Below are positions 1 through 7,533 of a DNA stretch of 44,347 bases, piece after piece. The translations under genes were made by a program, and so were the position numbers. This DNA comes from CAYFXA01 sp964347135 (lineage in GTDB: Bacteria > Patescibacteriota > Microgenomatia > PFEM01 > JAHIFH01), in assembly GCA_964347135.1 (NCBI GenBank), contig CAYFXA010000008.1:1-44347 (forward strand). Reading direction: 5' to 3'. Positions within the stretch are counted from its first letter, which is position 1. Every line of letters starts with the position of its first letter. The notes under the pieces were generated by a model, which saw only the letters and a list, made by a program, of their open reading frames with translations, was not told the origin of the DNA and did not search any database.

Positions 1-1076
1 GATTCAATGTAGCAATCAACTTTGTCGCCTTCTTTAAGTGACTTTTCCGCTGGAATTTTGGAGATATGAATCAGGCCTTCGATCCCCTCTTCTAAATCAA
101 CAAAGGCGCCAAAAGGAGCCAGGCGCACAACTTTGCCTTTAACCTTAGTATCAACCGGATATCTTTTCTCAATTTTTTCCCAGGGATCAGCTTTAAGTTG
201 TTTAATCGAAAGATTGAGTTTACCTGTTGTTTTGTCTTTAGCTAAAACCTTAACCTCTGCTTTATCACCAATCTTGTAAAACTCTTTGGGGTCTTCTACT
301 CTTTGCCAAGAAATTTCGGAAATATGGACCAAGCCTTCGAGTTCAATCCCATCGGTTTTGATTTTAACAAAAAAACCAAAGGGCATCACTCCAGTAATTT
401 CGCCTTTAAAAACATCATTTATTTTGATTTTTTTAAGGGCTCCCTCTTGAGCCTGAAGAAGAGCCGCTTCAGAAACCTCTCTTTCAGAAAAAATTAATCG
501 GTTTTTCTCTCGATTAACCTCAATTGGTTTAACCTCAACTTGGCGACCAATCAATCTCTCTATCTTATCCAACCACTGGCTACCGAATTGAGAAGCAGGA
601 ATGAATCCTTGTAAGCCTTTGGCTTCAACCACTAGCCCACCTCGATTAACCTCTTTACCAACAACCCTAATTGCCTCCCCTGTTTTTAATTTCTCCTCAA
701 ACTGATTCCAGAGATAATCTCCTGCTGCCTTTTTTAAAGAAAGTAAAGTCTGGCCTTTATCGTTTTCCGGTTGGGTAATAATTGCCATAACTTTATCTCC
801 CACCTCTAGTTCCTTAATAAAATCCTTAGCCGCTTTCATTTCTCGGTCAATCACCATCCCCTCGCTTTTACCACCAATATCCAGGTAAAGCACTCCCTTT
901 GTTTTCTCAACCACAATCCCCTCAACAGAATCACCTCGCTTCCAACCACGAAGCTGAGATTTGGTCTGCTTAAGCAGATCTGCCATTGTTTGGGGTTGTT
1001 TTTTTGAGGAACGTCTAGTTGAAGCCTTTGGAGAAGACTTTTTAGTTACTTTTTTCGAAGTTTTCTTTTTGACCAA
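1..1076 (-). CDS. rpsA: 30S ribosomal protein S1, C-terminus cut by window edge
   Basis: This protein binds mRNA on the 30S subunit through repeated S1 (OB-fold) RNA-binding domains. Translating the minus strand gives at least four S1-type units in tandem. The first contains GDSVEGIVV, YLDIGGKSEG and LLSLKKA. The third contains VFKGEITGVMPFGFFVKI, LVHISEIS and LNLSIKQL. The fourth contains VKGKVVRLAPFGAFVDLEEG and GLIHISKIP and then runs off the window. The N-terminus is a short Lys/Ser/Thr-rich extension. I place the start at a TTG at 1076, preceded by a GAGG-type ribosome site. The first in-frame ATG, at 986, would remove this extension. The gene is not part of an operon visible here. The family call is firm; the start is not. 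Confidence 0.88.
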   Translation of the reverse strand, partial: MVKKKTSKKVTKKSSPKASTRRSSKKQPQTMADLLKQTKSQLRGWKRGDSVEGIVVEKTKGVLYLDIGGKSEGMVIDREMKAAKDFIKELEVGDKVMAIITQPENDKGQTLLSLKKAAGDYLWNQFEEKLKTGEAIRVVGKEVNRGGLVVEAKGLQGFIPASQFGSQWLDKIERLIGRQVEVKPIEVNREKNRLIFSEREVSEAALLQAQEGALKKIKINDVFKGEITGVMPFGFFVKIKTDGIELEGLVHISEISWQRVEDPKEFYKIGDKAEVKVLAKDKTTGKLNLSIKQLKADPWEKIEKRYPVDTKVKGKVVRLAPFGAFVDLEEGIEGLIHISKIPAEKSLKEGDKVDCYIE

Positions 1077-1185
1077 CTTCCATTTACCTCGCTTTCCTAA
1101 GAAAACCGTTCTTATTTCGAGCGCTAGCGAGAAACAAGGTACTTCTTATTTTACCCTAGAATAGCATTTTTTCCAAGCACCAAAT

Positions 1186-3084
1186 TTATTCCTCTCCCTT
1201 CATCTTTTTAATTTTTTCTCTGACTTCATTGACTTGAGGATAATAAGGATTGGCCTCAACAAACTTTTGCCAATATTCAATTGCTTTCTCCCTATTCCCC
1301 CGAGTGGCATAAATATCACCTAAATCAGCATAGGTATAGTAATTGTGGGGAGCGACTGCCAACGCTTTCCAATATAATCTTTCGGCATCATCCATCAAAC
1401 CGCGATAAAAATAATTATTGGCTAAGCGAATATAAGGATAGGCGTATTCACCCAAAAGAATACTCTCAGCTGAACCAAAAGGATAATCTTTTTTGTGAAT
1501 CAAATTTTGGTAATCAGCTAGATTTTTATCAATTTCCTTTTCAGCTTCCTTCGCCGTGATTTTTCTTTTTTCCACTAGAAAGTTTTCGGTTAAGCCAATG
1601 GTTTCCGCCATTGTTTTTGTTCCAATATTCTGCCGAAGCATTCTCATCGAAGAAATCACCGGATAATTCTGACTATTAACAGTAATAAACTCGTCCATGA
1701 ATTGTTGGCGGGTTTCCAATTTTTCGGGAATGATAACTTCTGGAAACTCTTGCTTTACTTGGTCGCGATACCAATCGGAAATAGACATAAGAAAGTCCGC
1801 CACCATAATTTTAACGTCACCCCTCTCCCCCAAACCTCTTTGATAATAAAAAGCAACACCTATTTTGGCATCACCCTCAACCAATAAAATGCTCTTTTGA
1901 GGAACGGTTTTAAAAAGATCCTCGGCTAAATAGCGGCCAAAATAATTATCTCGCTGGTTAACGTGGTCAAAATTTAAAAACAAGATTCCCAAAGGCAAAA
2001 TAAGTAATAGCCACCCTAAAGGCTGTTTTTTCACTAGTTTGCCAACCCAGGTAAAACCAAAACCAGCCAAAACAGTTAAGAAAACCGTGGGAAAAATTAA
2101 AAATCGTTCAACGATGTAAAGAAAATCAGGACTGCTGGTGTTCAAACCAGTGTAAAGAATAAACAAAGGTCCGGTGATAAAGAAAGCAGCCAAAGCAAAA
2201 GTAAACCATTCTTTTTGTTTTTTCATTCCCCAGTAAATTCCCAGAACCACAGGAATGAATCCCAAGGAAAAACTAATAAAAAACAATTTAACCAAACCAT
2301 AAATTCTTTCAATCAAAGCAATTTTAGTCACCCCCGTTGCGGAAATACTTAGCGAACCATAAGTTGCCCGGGTAAAGAGTTTGATAAAACCAGTTAAAGT
2401 TTGGGGATTTTCCCAGTTTAAAAAGGGAAGAGTTTTGGCAGCGAAAACAACATAAAGATAAGGGGAAAAACCAATCAAAAATATCATCAATCCCAATAAA
2501 TAATCCTGCCCTTTTAATTTCCGCCAACCTTTTTCCAACAAAAACCAGACAAAAAATAAAGGATAAAGAAAAACAATGGTATGGTGGTTGGTTAAACCTA
2601 ATCCCGCTATTAGCAAAAACAGAAAAAGCCATAGCTTTTCTTGTTTCTCTTGCCAGATTTGGAAGAAAAATAATAATAAAATAGCAAGAAAAGTGTTGAG
2701 AGTAAAAACTTCAGAAACCAAGGCATTGTGCCAAAAAAACCTTGAAAAAGCAAGAATCATGGCTCCTCCTAAGCCTGCTAATTCACTTTTGGTCAGGCGC
2801 TTTAAAAAAAGATAAATCATCAAGCAAGTCAAAGAAGCAAAAATAGTTGAAACCAGGTTAATCCTCCAAGCGGGTTCGCCAAAAGGCAAAAAAGAAAAAG
2901 GCATGGCCAAAAGAGTGAATAAGGGATAGCCAGGGGGATGGGCAAGGCCTCTGGTTAAAACTACTGTTGCCAATTCCGCGGCATCAGCATGAACAGAAAC
3001 CGTTGGGCAAAGGGTATAAAAATAAACAAGAAAAGGAATCAGAAAAGAAGCTAGAAGAGGAAAGAATCGAAAAAATTTCTTCAT
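1186..3084 (-). CDS. DUF2723 multipass membrane protein with C-terminal TPRs
   Basis: The protein has about 630 residues. The N-terminal half is a series of hydrophobic helices opening with a DUF2723 signature: DAAELATVVLTRGLAHPPGYPLF in the first extracytoplasmic loop, with an acidic residue before the HPPGYP motif. DUF2723 proteins resemble protein O-mannosyltransferases and other lipid-sugar-dependent GT-C enzymes, so a membrane glycosyltransferase role is likely but the substrate is unknown. The last 75 residues form two TPR-like repeats (LANNYFYRGLMDDAERLYWKAL, then YADLGDIYATRGNREKAIEYW). I prefer the ATG at 3084 over a TTG three codons upstream. The gene begins about 25 bases after the 5S rRNA on the same strand and may receive read-through from the rRNA unit. 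Confidence 0.8.
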   Translation of the reverse strand: MKKFFRFFPLLASFLIPFLVYFYTLCPTVSVHADAAELATVVLTRGLAHPPGYPLFTLLAMPFSFLPFGEPAWRINLVSTIFASLTCLMIYLFLKRLTKSELAGLGGAMILAFSRFFWHNALVSEVFTLNTFLAILLLFFFQIWQEKQEKLWLFLFLLIAGLGLTNHHTIVFLYPLFFVWFLLEKGWRKLKGQDYLLGLMIFLIGFSPYLYVVFAAKTLPFLNWENPQTLTGFIKLFTRATYGSLSISATGVTKIALIERIYGLVKLFFISFSLGFIPVVLGIYWGMKKQKEWFTFALAAFFITGPLFILYTGLNTSSPDFLYIVERFLIFPTVFLTVLAGFGFTWVGKLVKKQPLGWLLLILPLGILFLNFDHVNQRDNYFGRYLAEDLFKTVPQKSILLVEGDAKIGVAFYYQRGLGERGDVKIMVADFLMSISDWYRDQVKQEFPEVIIPEKLETRQQFMDEFITVNSQNYPVISSMRMLRQNIGTKTMAETIGLTENFLVEKRKITAKEAEKEIDKNLADYQNLIHKKDYPFGSAESILLGEYAYPYIRLANNYFYRGLMDDAERLYWKALAVAPHNYYTYADLGDIYATRGNREKAIEYWQKFVEANPYYPQVNEVREKIKKMKGEE

Positions 3085-3109
3085 CTCAACCAAATTTTAG
3101 CACAAAAAA

Positions 3110-3226
3110 CCCGGCCTTGACCTATTTTCGCAATCCCTTGCGGAATTACTATCGTCGGCGCTAATACGTTTCACTTCTCTGTTCGGAATGGGAAGAGGTG
3201 GTGCCGTATCGCTCCAAAGACCGGGA
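3110..3226 (-). rRNA. rrf: 5S ribosomal RNA
   Basis: The minus strand reads CCCGGTCTT at the 5' end and AAGGCCGGG at the 3' end, which pair as helix I. Inside are the conserved 5S segments CACCACCTCTTCCCATTCCG and GAACAGAGAAGTGAAACG. The length of about 117 nt is normal. It lies 52 nt downstream of the 23S 3' end, in the usual 23S-5S order. Six T residues follow helix I directly and may help end transcription. Confidence 0.93.
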
Positions 3227-3239
3227 AATTTTAAAAATA

Positions 3240-3257
3240 TTATCTCTGCCGAAGCCC
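3240..3257 (-). other. 3' arm of pre-23S processing stem
   Basis: The 18 bases here (ttatctctgccgaagccc on the plus strand) are the inverse complement, with one mismatch, of 6898-6915 just upstream of the 23S 5' end. Paired in the precursor RNA they bring both ends of 23S together, the standard RNase III substrate arrangement. That RNase III cuts here is inferred. Confidence 0.75.
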
Positions 3258-3416
3258 GAAGAGCCAAAGCGGATTAACCTTCACTTGCTACTCCTTTGAT
3301 CGATTAGTACGACTTGGCTAAATGCATTACTGCGCTTACACCGGTCGCCTATCAAGGTAGTAGTCTCCTACCGATCTCTTGTGTTCCGAAGAACACGAGG
3401 ATACCTTATCTTAAGA

Positions 3417-3454
<38 letters not shown>

Positions 3455-3579
3455 AGGAATGTAGCTACCCAGCGATGCACCTGACGGCAACAACTGGCAC
3501 ACTAGGGATTCCCCCAACCAGGTCCTCTCGTACTGTGGTTAGCTTCTTTCAAGTATCCAACGCTTGCTGCGGATAGAGG

Positions 3580-3612
<33 letters not shown>

Positions 3613-4193
3613 ACGTAGCGTTTTAATGGGCGAACAGACCAACCCTTGGGACCTTCTCCAGCCCCAGGATACGCTGAGCCGACATCGAGGTCTCGAACCG
3701 GTCCGTCGATATGGACTCTTGGGACCGACCAAGCTGTTATCCCTGAAGTAACTTTTATCCGTTAAGCCCGATGCTTCCCACGAAGCAATCGGGGATCACT
3801 AAGACCTGCTTTCGCATCTGCTTGACCCGCCAGTCTCACAGTTAAGCCGGCTTTCGCCTTTGTACGTCCAGCGCGATTTCCATCCGCGCTAAGCCGACCT
3901 TTGTACGCTTGCGTTACCTTTGAGCAAGCGACCGCCCCAGTCAAACTACCCACCAGGCACTGTTCCCAAACCCGTTTCCAGGGTTCTTAGGTTAGAACTG
4001 AACATACCGAAGAGAGGTATTTCACTGGCGTCCGAAGACTCCCTCCTATTCTCGACAATCAGTAAATCCAATCCAATGCCAAGCTGTAGTAAAGCTTTAC
4101 AGGGTCTATTTGTCCTGCAGCAAGTAAGCCGCATCTTCACAGCTATTTCAATTTCACCGGGTGAGGGCTCAAGACAGTTGCTTGCTCGTTAAA

Positions 4194-4226
<33 letters not shown>

Positions 4227-4274
4227 GACTTCGCTCTTGTTATGATAAATCCCATAATCGCTTATGGGCATGGA

Positions 4275-4793
4275 CTATCTCTTCTTCCTTTTTATGGAAG
4301 GCTGACGTATAGTCTCTGAGGATTTTAAAAATTTTGGTTCTTTCTGGCGGTTCAACGTCCTTGCTATATTAGCAATTTCCGTGATTCCTTTAATATCTAG
4401 ATGTCTTCTCTCCTCCATCATTCCCAATATTCTAACAAATTTTCTGAAAACCTCTTTTTTAGCAGTTCTTAGTTCATTTTCCTTAAAGAAGGGCACAATT
4501 TTCCTTCTTAAGTCTGCAGTAGCTCTGACACAATAACGATACAAATCTTCTTTGTGGTTATCATGCCTTCTATTTACAAAAACTCTGCCACATCCAAAAA
4601 AATCTTTTAGAATTTTAAGAGATTCTCGACTCTTCTTGCCTTGAGAGACAACAAATTCTGGTTGAACCTGCCAACCGGCTTTAGTAGTTCTGTTTCTGGT
4701 AATACTTACAGAGAAACATCCTTCTCCGTCAACAAAACCTACTATCCAACCAATTGTTTTTAATCTTTCCTGCTGATTTGCCGCACTTGACAT
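4275..4793 (-). CDS. LAGLIDADG homing endonuclease (intron-encoded)
   Basis: The 172-residue protein carries one LAGLIDADG motif (IGWIVGFVDGEGCFSVSI, residues 14-31) with the expected acidic residue in DGEG. Single-motif enzymes such as I-CreI and I-CeuI act as homodimers that cut the intronless rRNA gene and spread the intron. The rest is Lys/Arg-rich, and the tail ends in KRKKR. The ORF lies fully inside the 23S intron, and its last roughly 15 codons overlap the P7/P8 core of the ribozyme, with the TAG stop inside the 3' strand of P7. Start is ATG 4793 after a weak GGAAAG site. The intact frame suggests the enzyme is still selected or was recently acquired. Confidence 0.92.
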   Translation of the reverse strand: MSSAANQQERLKTIGWIVGFVDGEGCFSVSITRNRTTKAGWQVQPEFVVSQGKKSRESLKILKDFFGCGRVFVNRRHDNHKEDLYRYCVRATADLRRKIVPFFKENELRTAKKEVFRKFVRILGMMEERRHLDIKGITEIANIARTLNRQKEPKFLKSSETIRQPSIKRKKR

Positions 4794-4813
4794 ATTTTTA
4801 CTTTCCTAAGTGA

Positions 4814-4842
4814 AGTATGACACTTAGAATGAGTAATGTCAA
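4814..4842 (-). promoter_or_regulatory. Candidate promoter for the homing endonuclease inside the intron
   Basis: The minus strand reads TTGACA (4842-4837), 17 bases, then CATACT (4819-4814), about 20 bases before the endonuclease ATG. The -10 lies in the loop of a 7-bp hairpin (CTAAGTG/CACTTAG), so the same bases probably also fold as part of the intron. Function is inferred from spacing and match only. Confidence 0.45.
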
Positions 4843-6334
4843 GATACTCGGATTTTCCAGCATATGGTCAGCTTTTACTACGGCAACGATTCTTCCTACC
4901 GTAGAACAGTTATAGTTACTGCTGCCGTTCACCGGGGCTTCAGTTCAGGACTTTTCTAAAAGAATCATCCCTCCCCTTAACCTTCCAGCACTGGGCAGGC
5001 CTCAGCCCGTATACCTTGGCTTTCGCCTTTGCACAGACCTGTGTTTTAGATAAACAGTCGGCAAGCATCTTTCGCTGCGGCCCACACTTATTGCTAAGTA
5101 TGGGCAGGGCATCTCCCGAAGTTACGCCCAGCTATTTTGCCGAGTTCCTTAAACCCCCTTCTCCCGCTGGCCTTAGTATTCTCTACCTATCCACCTGTGT
5201 CGGTTTGCGGTACGGTCTCAACTGTTTCTCATTGCGAAGCTTTTCTTGGAAGCTTAACGCCGTCTGATTGACCTTTGACAAGCTCGGGTCTTTTCATCAC
5301 TATTCACCGTCATAACAACGGATTTGCCAATTGTCACTGATTCATAGTTTGAACGCCGAATCATTATGACGCCAGACATATCAAACTCCGTCTCTCCCCA
5401 ACTCGAACAAAACAGTTAAGGTACAGGAATATCAACCTGTTGTCCATCGACTACGCCTTTAGGCCTCGCCTTAGGACCGACTAACCCGAAGTTGACGACC
5501 ATTGCTTCGGAAACCTTGGATATTCGGCCAACCGGATTCTCACCGGTTTCTCGCTACTCATACCGGCATTCTCACTCCCATCGCTTCCACAAAGCCTTAC
5601 GGCTCTGCTTCACCAACAACGGGACGCTCCCCTACCGCGATCGCAAGCGACCACCTTTGTCTTCGGTACGAACCTTAGCCTCGTTGAATTTTCGGCGCAA
5701 AACCCCTCGACTAGTGAGCTGTTACGCTTTCTTTAAAGGATGGCTGCTTCTAAGCCAACCTCCTAGCTGTCTGAGCGACTTTACTTCCTTTCACACTTAG
5801 GTTCAATTTAGAGACCTTAGACGAAAGTCAGGGCTGTTTCCCTCTCGACCCACCAGCTTAGCCCGGCGGGACTGACTGCCCTGGTGAACACCAAAGAATT
5901 CGGAGTTTGATTGAATATGAGACGTTTCCGCCCCATACCCATTCAGTGCTCTACCTCTCTGGTTTATACCAGAACGCTATACCTAAATATATTTCGGGGA
6001 GAACCAGCTATCACCGAGCACGATTAGCATATTACTCCTATCCGCAGGTCATCCAAGCCTCTTGTACCAGACACTGGTTCGGGCCTTCACTCCGCTTTCG
6101 CGAAGCTTCACCCTGCCCACGGATAGCTCGCCCGGTTTCGGGTCTCTCACACTCTCCTGAACGCCATTTTAAGACTTGGTTTCCCTTTGCCTCCCCCACA
6201 TAGTGGGTTAGACTAAGAGAGAATGAGAACTCGCCGGTTCATTCTTCAATAGGCACGCCATCATCCACTAAAAGCGGACTTTGACTGTTTGTTAGCAGAT
6301 AATTTCAGGTTCTATTTCACTCCCCTCCCGGGGG

Positions 6335-6375
<41 letters not shown>

Positions 6376-6897
6376 TGTTTGGGTATTTAGCCTTGGAGCG
6401 TGGTCGCCCCAGATTCTCACAAGAGTTGATCTCCCGTGATACTTAGGAACATCCTCGAGCTGCCTCAGATTTCGGTTACAGGGCTTTCACCTTCTTTGGC
6501 AAACCATTCCATGTTTTTCTCCTATCTTCAGCAGTCCCTTAATGGAGTCCTACAACCCCCTGTCGAAACAGGGTTTTGGCTGTTCCGCTTTCGCTCGCCG
6601 CTACTAACGGAATCTCATTCGATTTCTTTTCCTCGCCCTACTAAGATGTTTCAATTCAGGCGCTTACCCCTCAATGCCTATAAATCACTAAAAGTAATCT
6701 TTCAGCATAGAGTGATCCGCCGAAGCGGACCGGGTTTTCCCATTCGGACACCGCCGGATCGCAGGTTGCTTGACACCTTCCCGACGAGTTTCGCCGTCAC
6801 GCCGCGTCCTTCATCGGCCCAAACAGCCAAGGCATTCATTATCTGCATTAATTAGAGTAGCCTTATCTGTGAAGATTAAATCCACCTCCGCCCTTAT

Positions 6898-6915
6898 GGG
6901 CTTCGGTAGAGATAA
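6898..6915 (-). other. 5' arm of pre-23S processing stem
   Basis: gggcttcggtagagataa on the plus strand is complementary, with one mismatch, to the trailer arm at 3240-3257. It lies about 30 nt upstream of the mature 23S 5' end, as expected for an rRNA precursor stem. Confidence 0.75.
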
Positions 6916-6919
6916 CATT

Positions 6920-6936
6920 CTATTCAATTTTCAAGG
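6920..6936 (-). promoter_or_regulatory. boxA-like rRNA leader element before 23S
   Basis: The minus strand reads CCTTGAAAATTGAATAG. The same element with two changes (CCTTGAGAATTAAATAG) precedes 16S at 11893-11909. It resembles the CTTTGAAAACT boxA element of Gram-positive rRNA leaders, which loads NusB/S10 antitermination factors. It sits between tRNA-Ala and 23S. Confidence 0.5.
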
Positions 6937-6943
6937 TACCGAG

Positions 6944-7016
6944 TGGACCGAAGCGGTTTCGAACCGCTGACCTCCTGTATGCAAAACAGGTGCTCTGCCA
7001 ACTGAGCTATCGGCCC
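6944..7016 (-). tRNA. tRNA-Ala (anticodon UGC)
   Basis: A 73-nt cloverleaf is legible: acceptor GGGCCGA/TCGGTCC with discriminator A, D arm AGCTCAGTTGGCAGAGC, anticodon stem CCTGT/ACAGG around loop TTTGCAT (anticodon TGC), and T arm with GGTTCGAAACC. The acceptor contains the G3.U70 pair, the main identity element of alanine tRNA. The CCA end is not encoded. It lies 74 nt upstream of 23S in the same orientation, as in a classical 16S-Ile-Ala-23S spacer, but here 16S is not directly upstream. Confidence 0.97.
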
Positions 7017-7195
7017 AATTTTTTTAATTCTTTTTCTATTTCAATCAAATGTGCTCGGGTAACATTCAGTTGCGCCTCTTGTAACTCTGTGGCTGAATCT
7101 TCGTGCTTAACGCCTTTAAAGTCTTTTGTTGCCTTAGCCAGCCTTTTTTTAGCTTTTTCCCTTTTTTTTAATAGCTCTTGATATTTTTTATTCAT
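7007..7195 (-). CDS. Small Lys/Glu-rich hypothetical protein
   Basis: This frame encodes 62 residues rich in Lys, Glu, Ala and Leu with heptad-like spacing (YQELLKKREKAKKRLAKATK, then AHLIEIEKELKKLG), so a helical or coiled-coil peptide is predicted. I do not recognise a family. An AGGA sits just three bases before the ATG. The last codons and stop overlap the 5' ten bases of tRNA-Ala on the same strand, so the mature tRNA would have to be cut out of the coding end. It follows a strong promoter and a terminator-like hairpin. It could be a real leader gene of the tRNA-Ala-23S-5S unit or a chance ORF. Confidence 0.4.
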   Translation of the reverse strand: MNKKYQELLKKREKAKKRLAKATKDFKGVKHEDSATELQEAQLNVTRAHLIEIEKELKKLGR

Positions 7196-7200
7196 TTCCT

Positions 7201-7228
7201 AAAACGAAAAATGGCTCCTTTCGGAGCC
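7201..7228 (-). terminator. Terminator or attenuator upstream of the 23S unit
   Basis: On the minus strand GGCTCC-GAAA-GGAGCC forms a perfect 6-bp stem with a GAAA tetraloop, followed by ATTTTTCGTTTT. It lies about 110 nt after a near-ideal promoter and before the small ORF, tRNA-Ala and 23S, so it would end a short RNA or attenuate the rRNA unit. Confidence 0.65.
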
Positions 7229-7335
7229 AGTTCTAAAGGTGCTAAGAAGCCCTTAACTCCCACGCAAAATCAGAAGCAATCTATTAATTATTTTTTTCAG
7301 GCCTCTCATAATATTCCCTAGGACTGACTCCTAGT
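7229..7335 (-). ncRNA. Candidate leader RNA or small RNA of the tRNA-Ala-23S-5S unit
   Basis: Between the promoter at 7342-7370 and the hairpin terminator at 7201-7228 lies about 110 nt with no ORF. It begins with a self-complementary segment, CTAGGA-GTCAG-TCCTAG. A discrete RNA of about 135 nt ending in the T-run is predicted. I could not match it to 6S RNA, SRP RNA, tmRNA or RNase P RNA by eye. A plain rRNA leader is the simplest explanation. Confidence 0.4.
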
Positions 7336-7341
7336 GAAGGT

Positions 7342-7370
7342 ATTATAACAAAGACCCAAAAACCTGTCAA
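7342..7370 (-). promoter_or_regulatory. Consensus sigma-70-type promoter for tRNA-Ala-23S-5S
   Basis: The minus strand carries TTGACA (7370-7365), a 17-bp spacer and TATAAT (7347-7342): both hexamers match the consensus at every base. It faces the 23S unit and is divergent from tRNA-Ile on the plus strand. This is the best promoter match in the window, consistent with an rRNA promoter. Confidence 0.8.
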
Positions 7371-7417
7371 GAGCCTAGATATCCTCTATTTTTTATGGTA
7401 AAATTGGCTTGTTTTTA

Positions 7418-7490
7418 GGGCCGTTAGCTCAGTGGATAGAGCGCTTACCTGATAAGTAAGAGGTCCCTGGTTCGATCCCAGGACGGCCCA
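7418..7490 (+). tRNA. tRNA-Ile (anticodon GAU)
   Basis: The 73-nt cloverleaf has acceptor GGGCCGT/ACGGCCC with discriminator A, D arm AGCTCAGTGGATAGAGC, anticodon stem CTTAC/GTAAG around loop CTGATAA (anticodon GAT) and T arm GGTTCGATCCC. CCA is not encoded. A TAAAAT (7399-7404) lies 13 nt upstream as a likely -10 without a good -35. In most bacteria this tRNA sits beside tRNA-Ala in the 16S-23S spacer in the rRNA direction. Here it faces the opposite way. Confidence 0.97.
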
Positions 7491-7492
7491 CA

Positions 7493-7527
7493 GCGTCAAG
7501 CCGCACAAGCGCGGCTTAAAGTGACGC
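7493..7527 (+). other. Imperfect stem-loop between tRNA-Ile and the ATPase gene
   Basis: GCGTCA AGCCGC pairs with GCGGCT and, after a TAAAG bulge, TGACGC. There is no T-run, so it is not a standard terminator. It begins 3 nt after the tRNA and ends 7 nt before the ATG of the next gene, which has no visible Shine-Dalgarno. It may mark tRNA 3' processing or protect the mRNA 5' end. Confidence 0.5.
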
Positions 7528-7533
7528 CACACT

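Larger units (their letters stand above)
4236..4897 (-). ncRNA. Group I self-splicing intron in 23S rRNA (E. coli 1923 site)
   Basis: The rRNA is continuous if CTACGGT (4898-4904) is joined to AGCGAAGTCCC (ending at 4235). The intron shows group I hallmarks. The 5' exon end CTACGGU pairs with an internal guide GCCGUAG about 13 nt into the intron, giving P1 with a U.G pair at the splice site. The intron ends in G. A P7-like pair is visible between ACTATA (around 4310) and GATAGTC (around 4274), flanking a P8-like hairpin CCTTCC/GGAAG. Joined, the exons resemble the sequence recognised by the Chlamydomonas intron endonuclease I-CeuI, which sits at the same position. The subgroup was not determined. 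Confidence 0.85.

Noticed and set aside
1101..1140. Palindromic CTCGCTAGCGCTCG near the S1 start
   Set aside because: It lies within or just before the gene start. The pairing is short, and no matching element was found elsewhere by eye.
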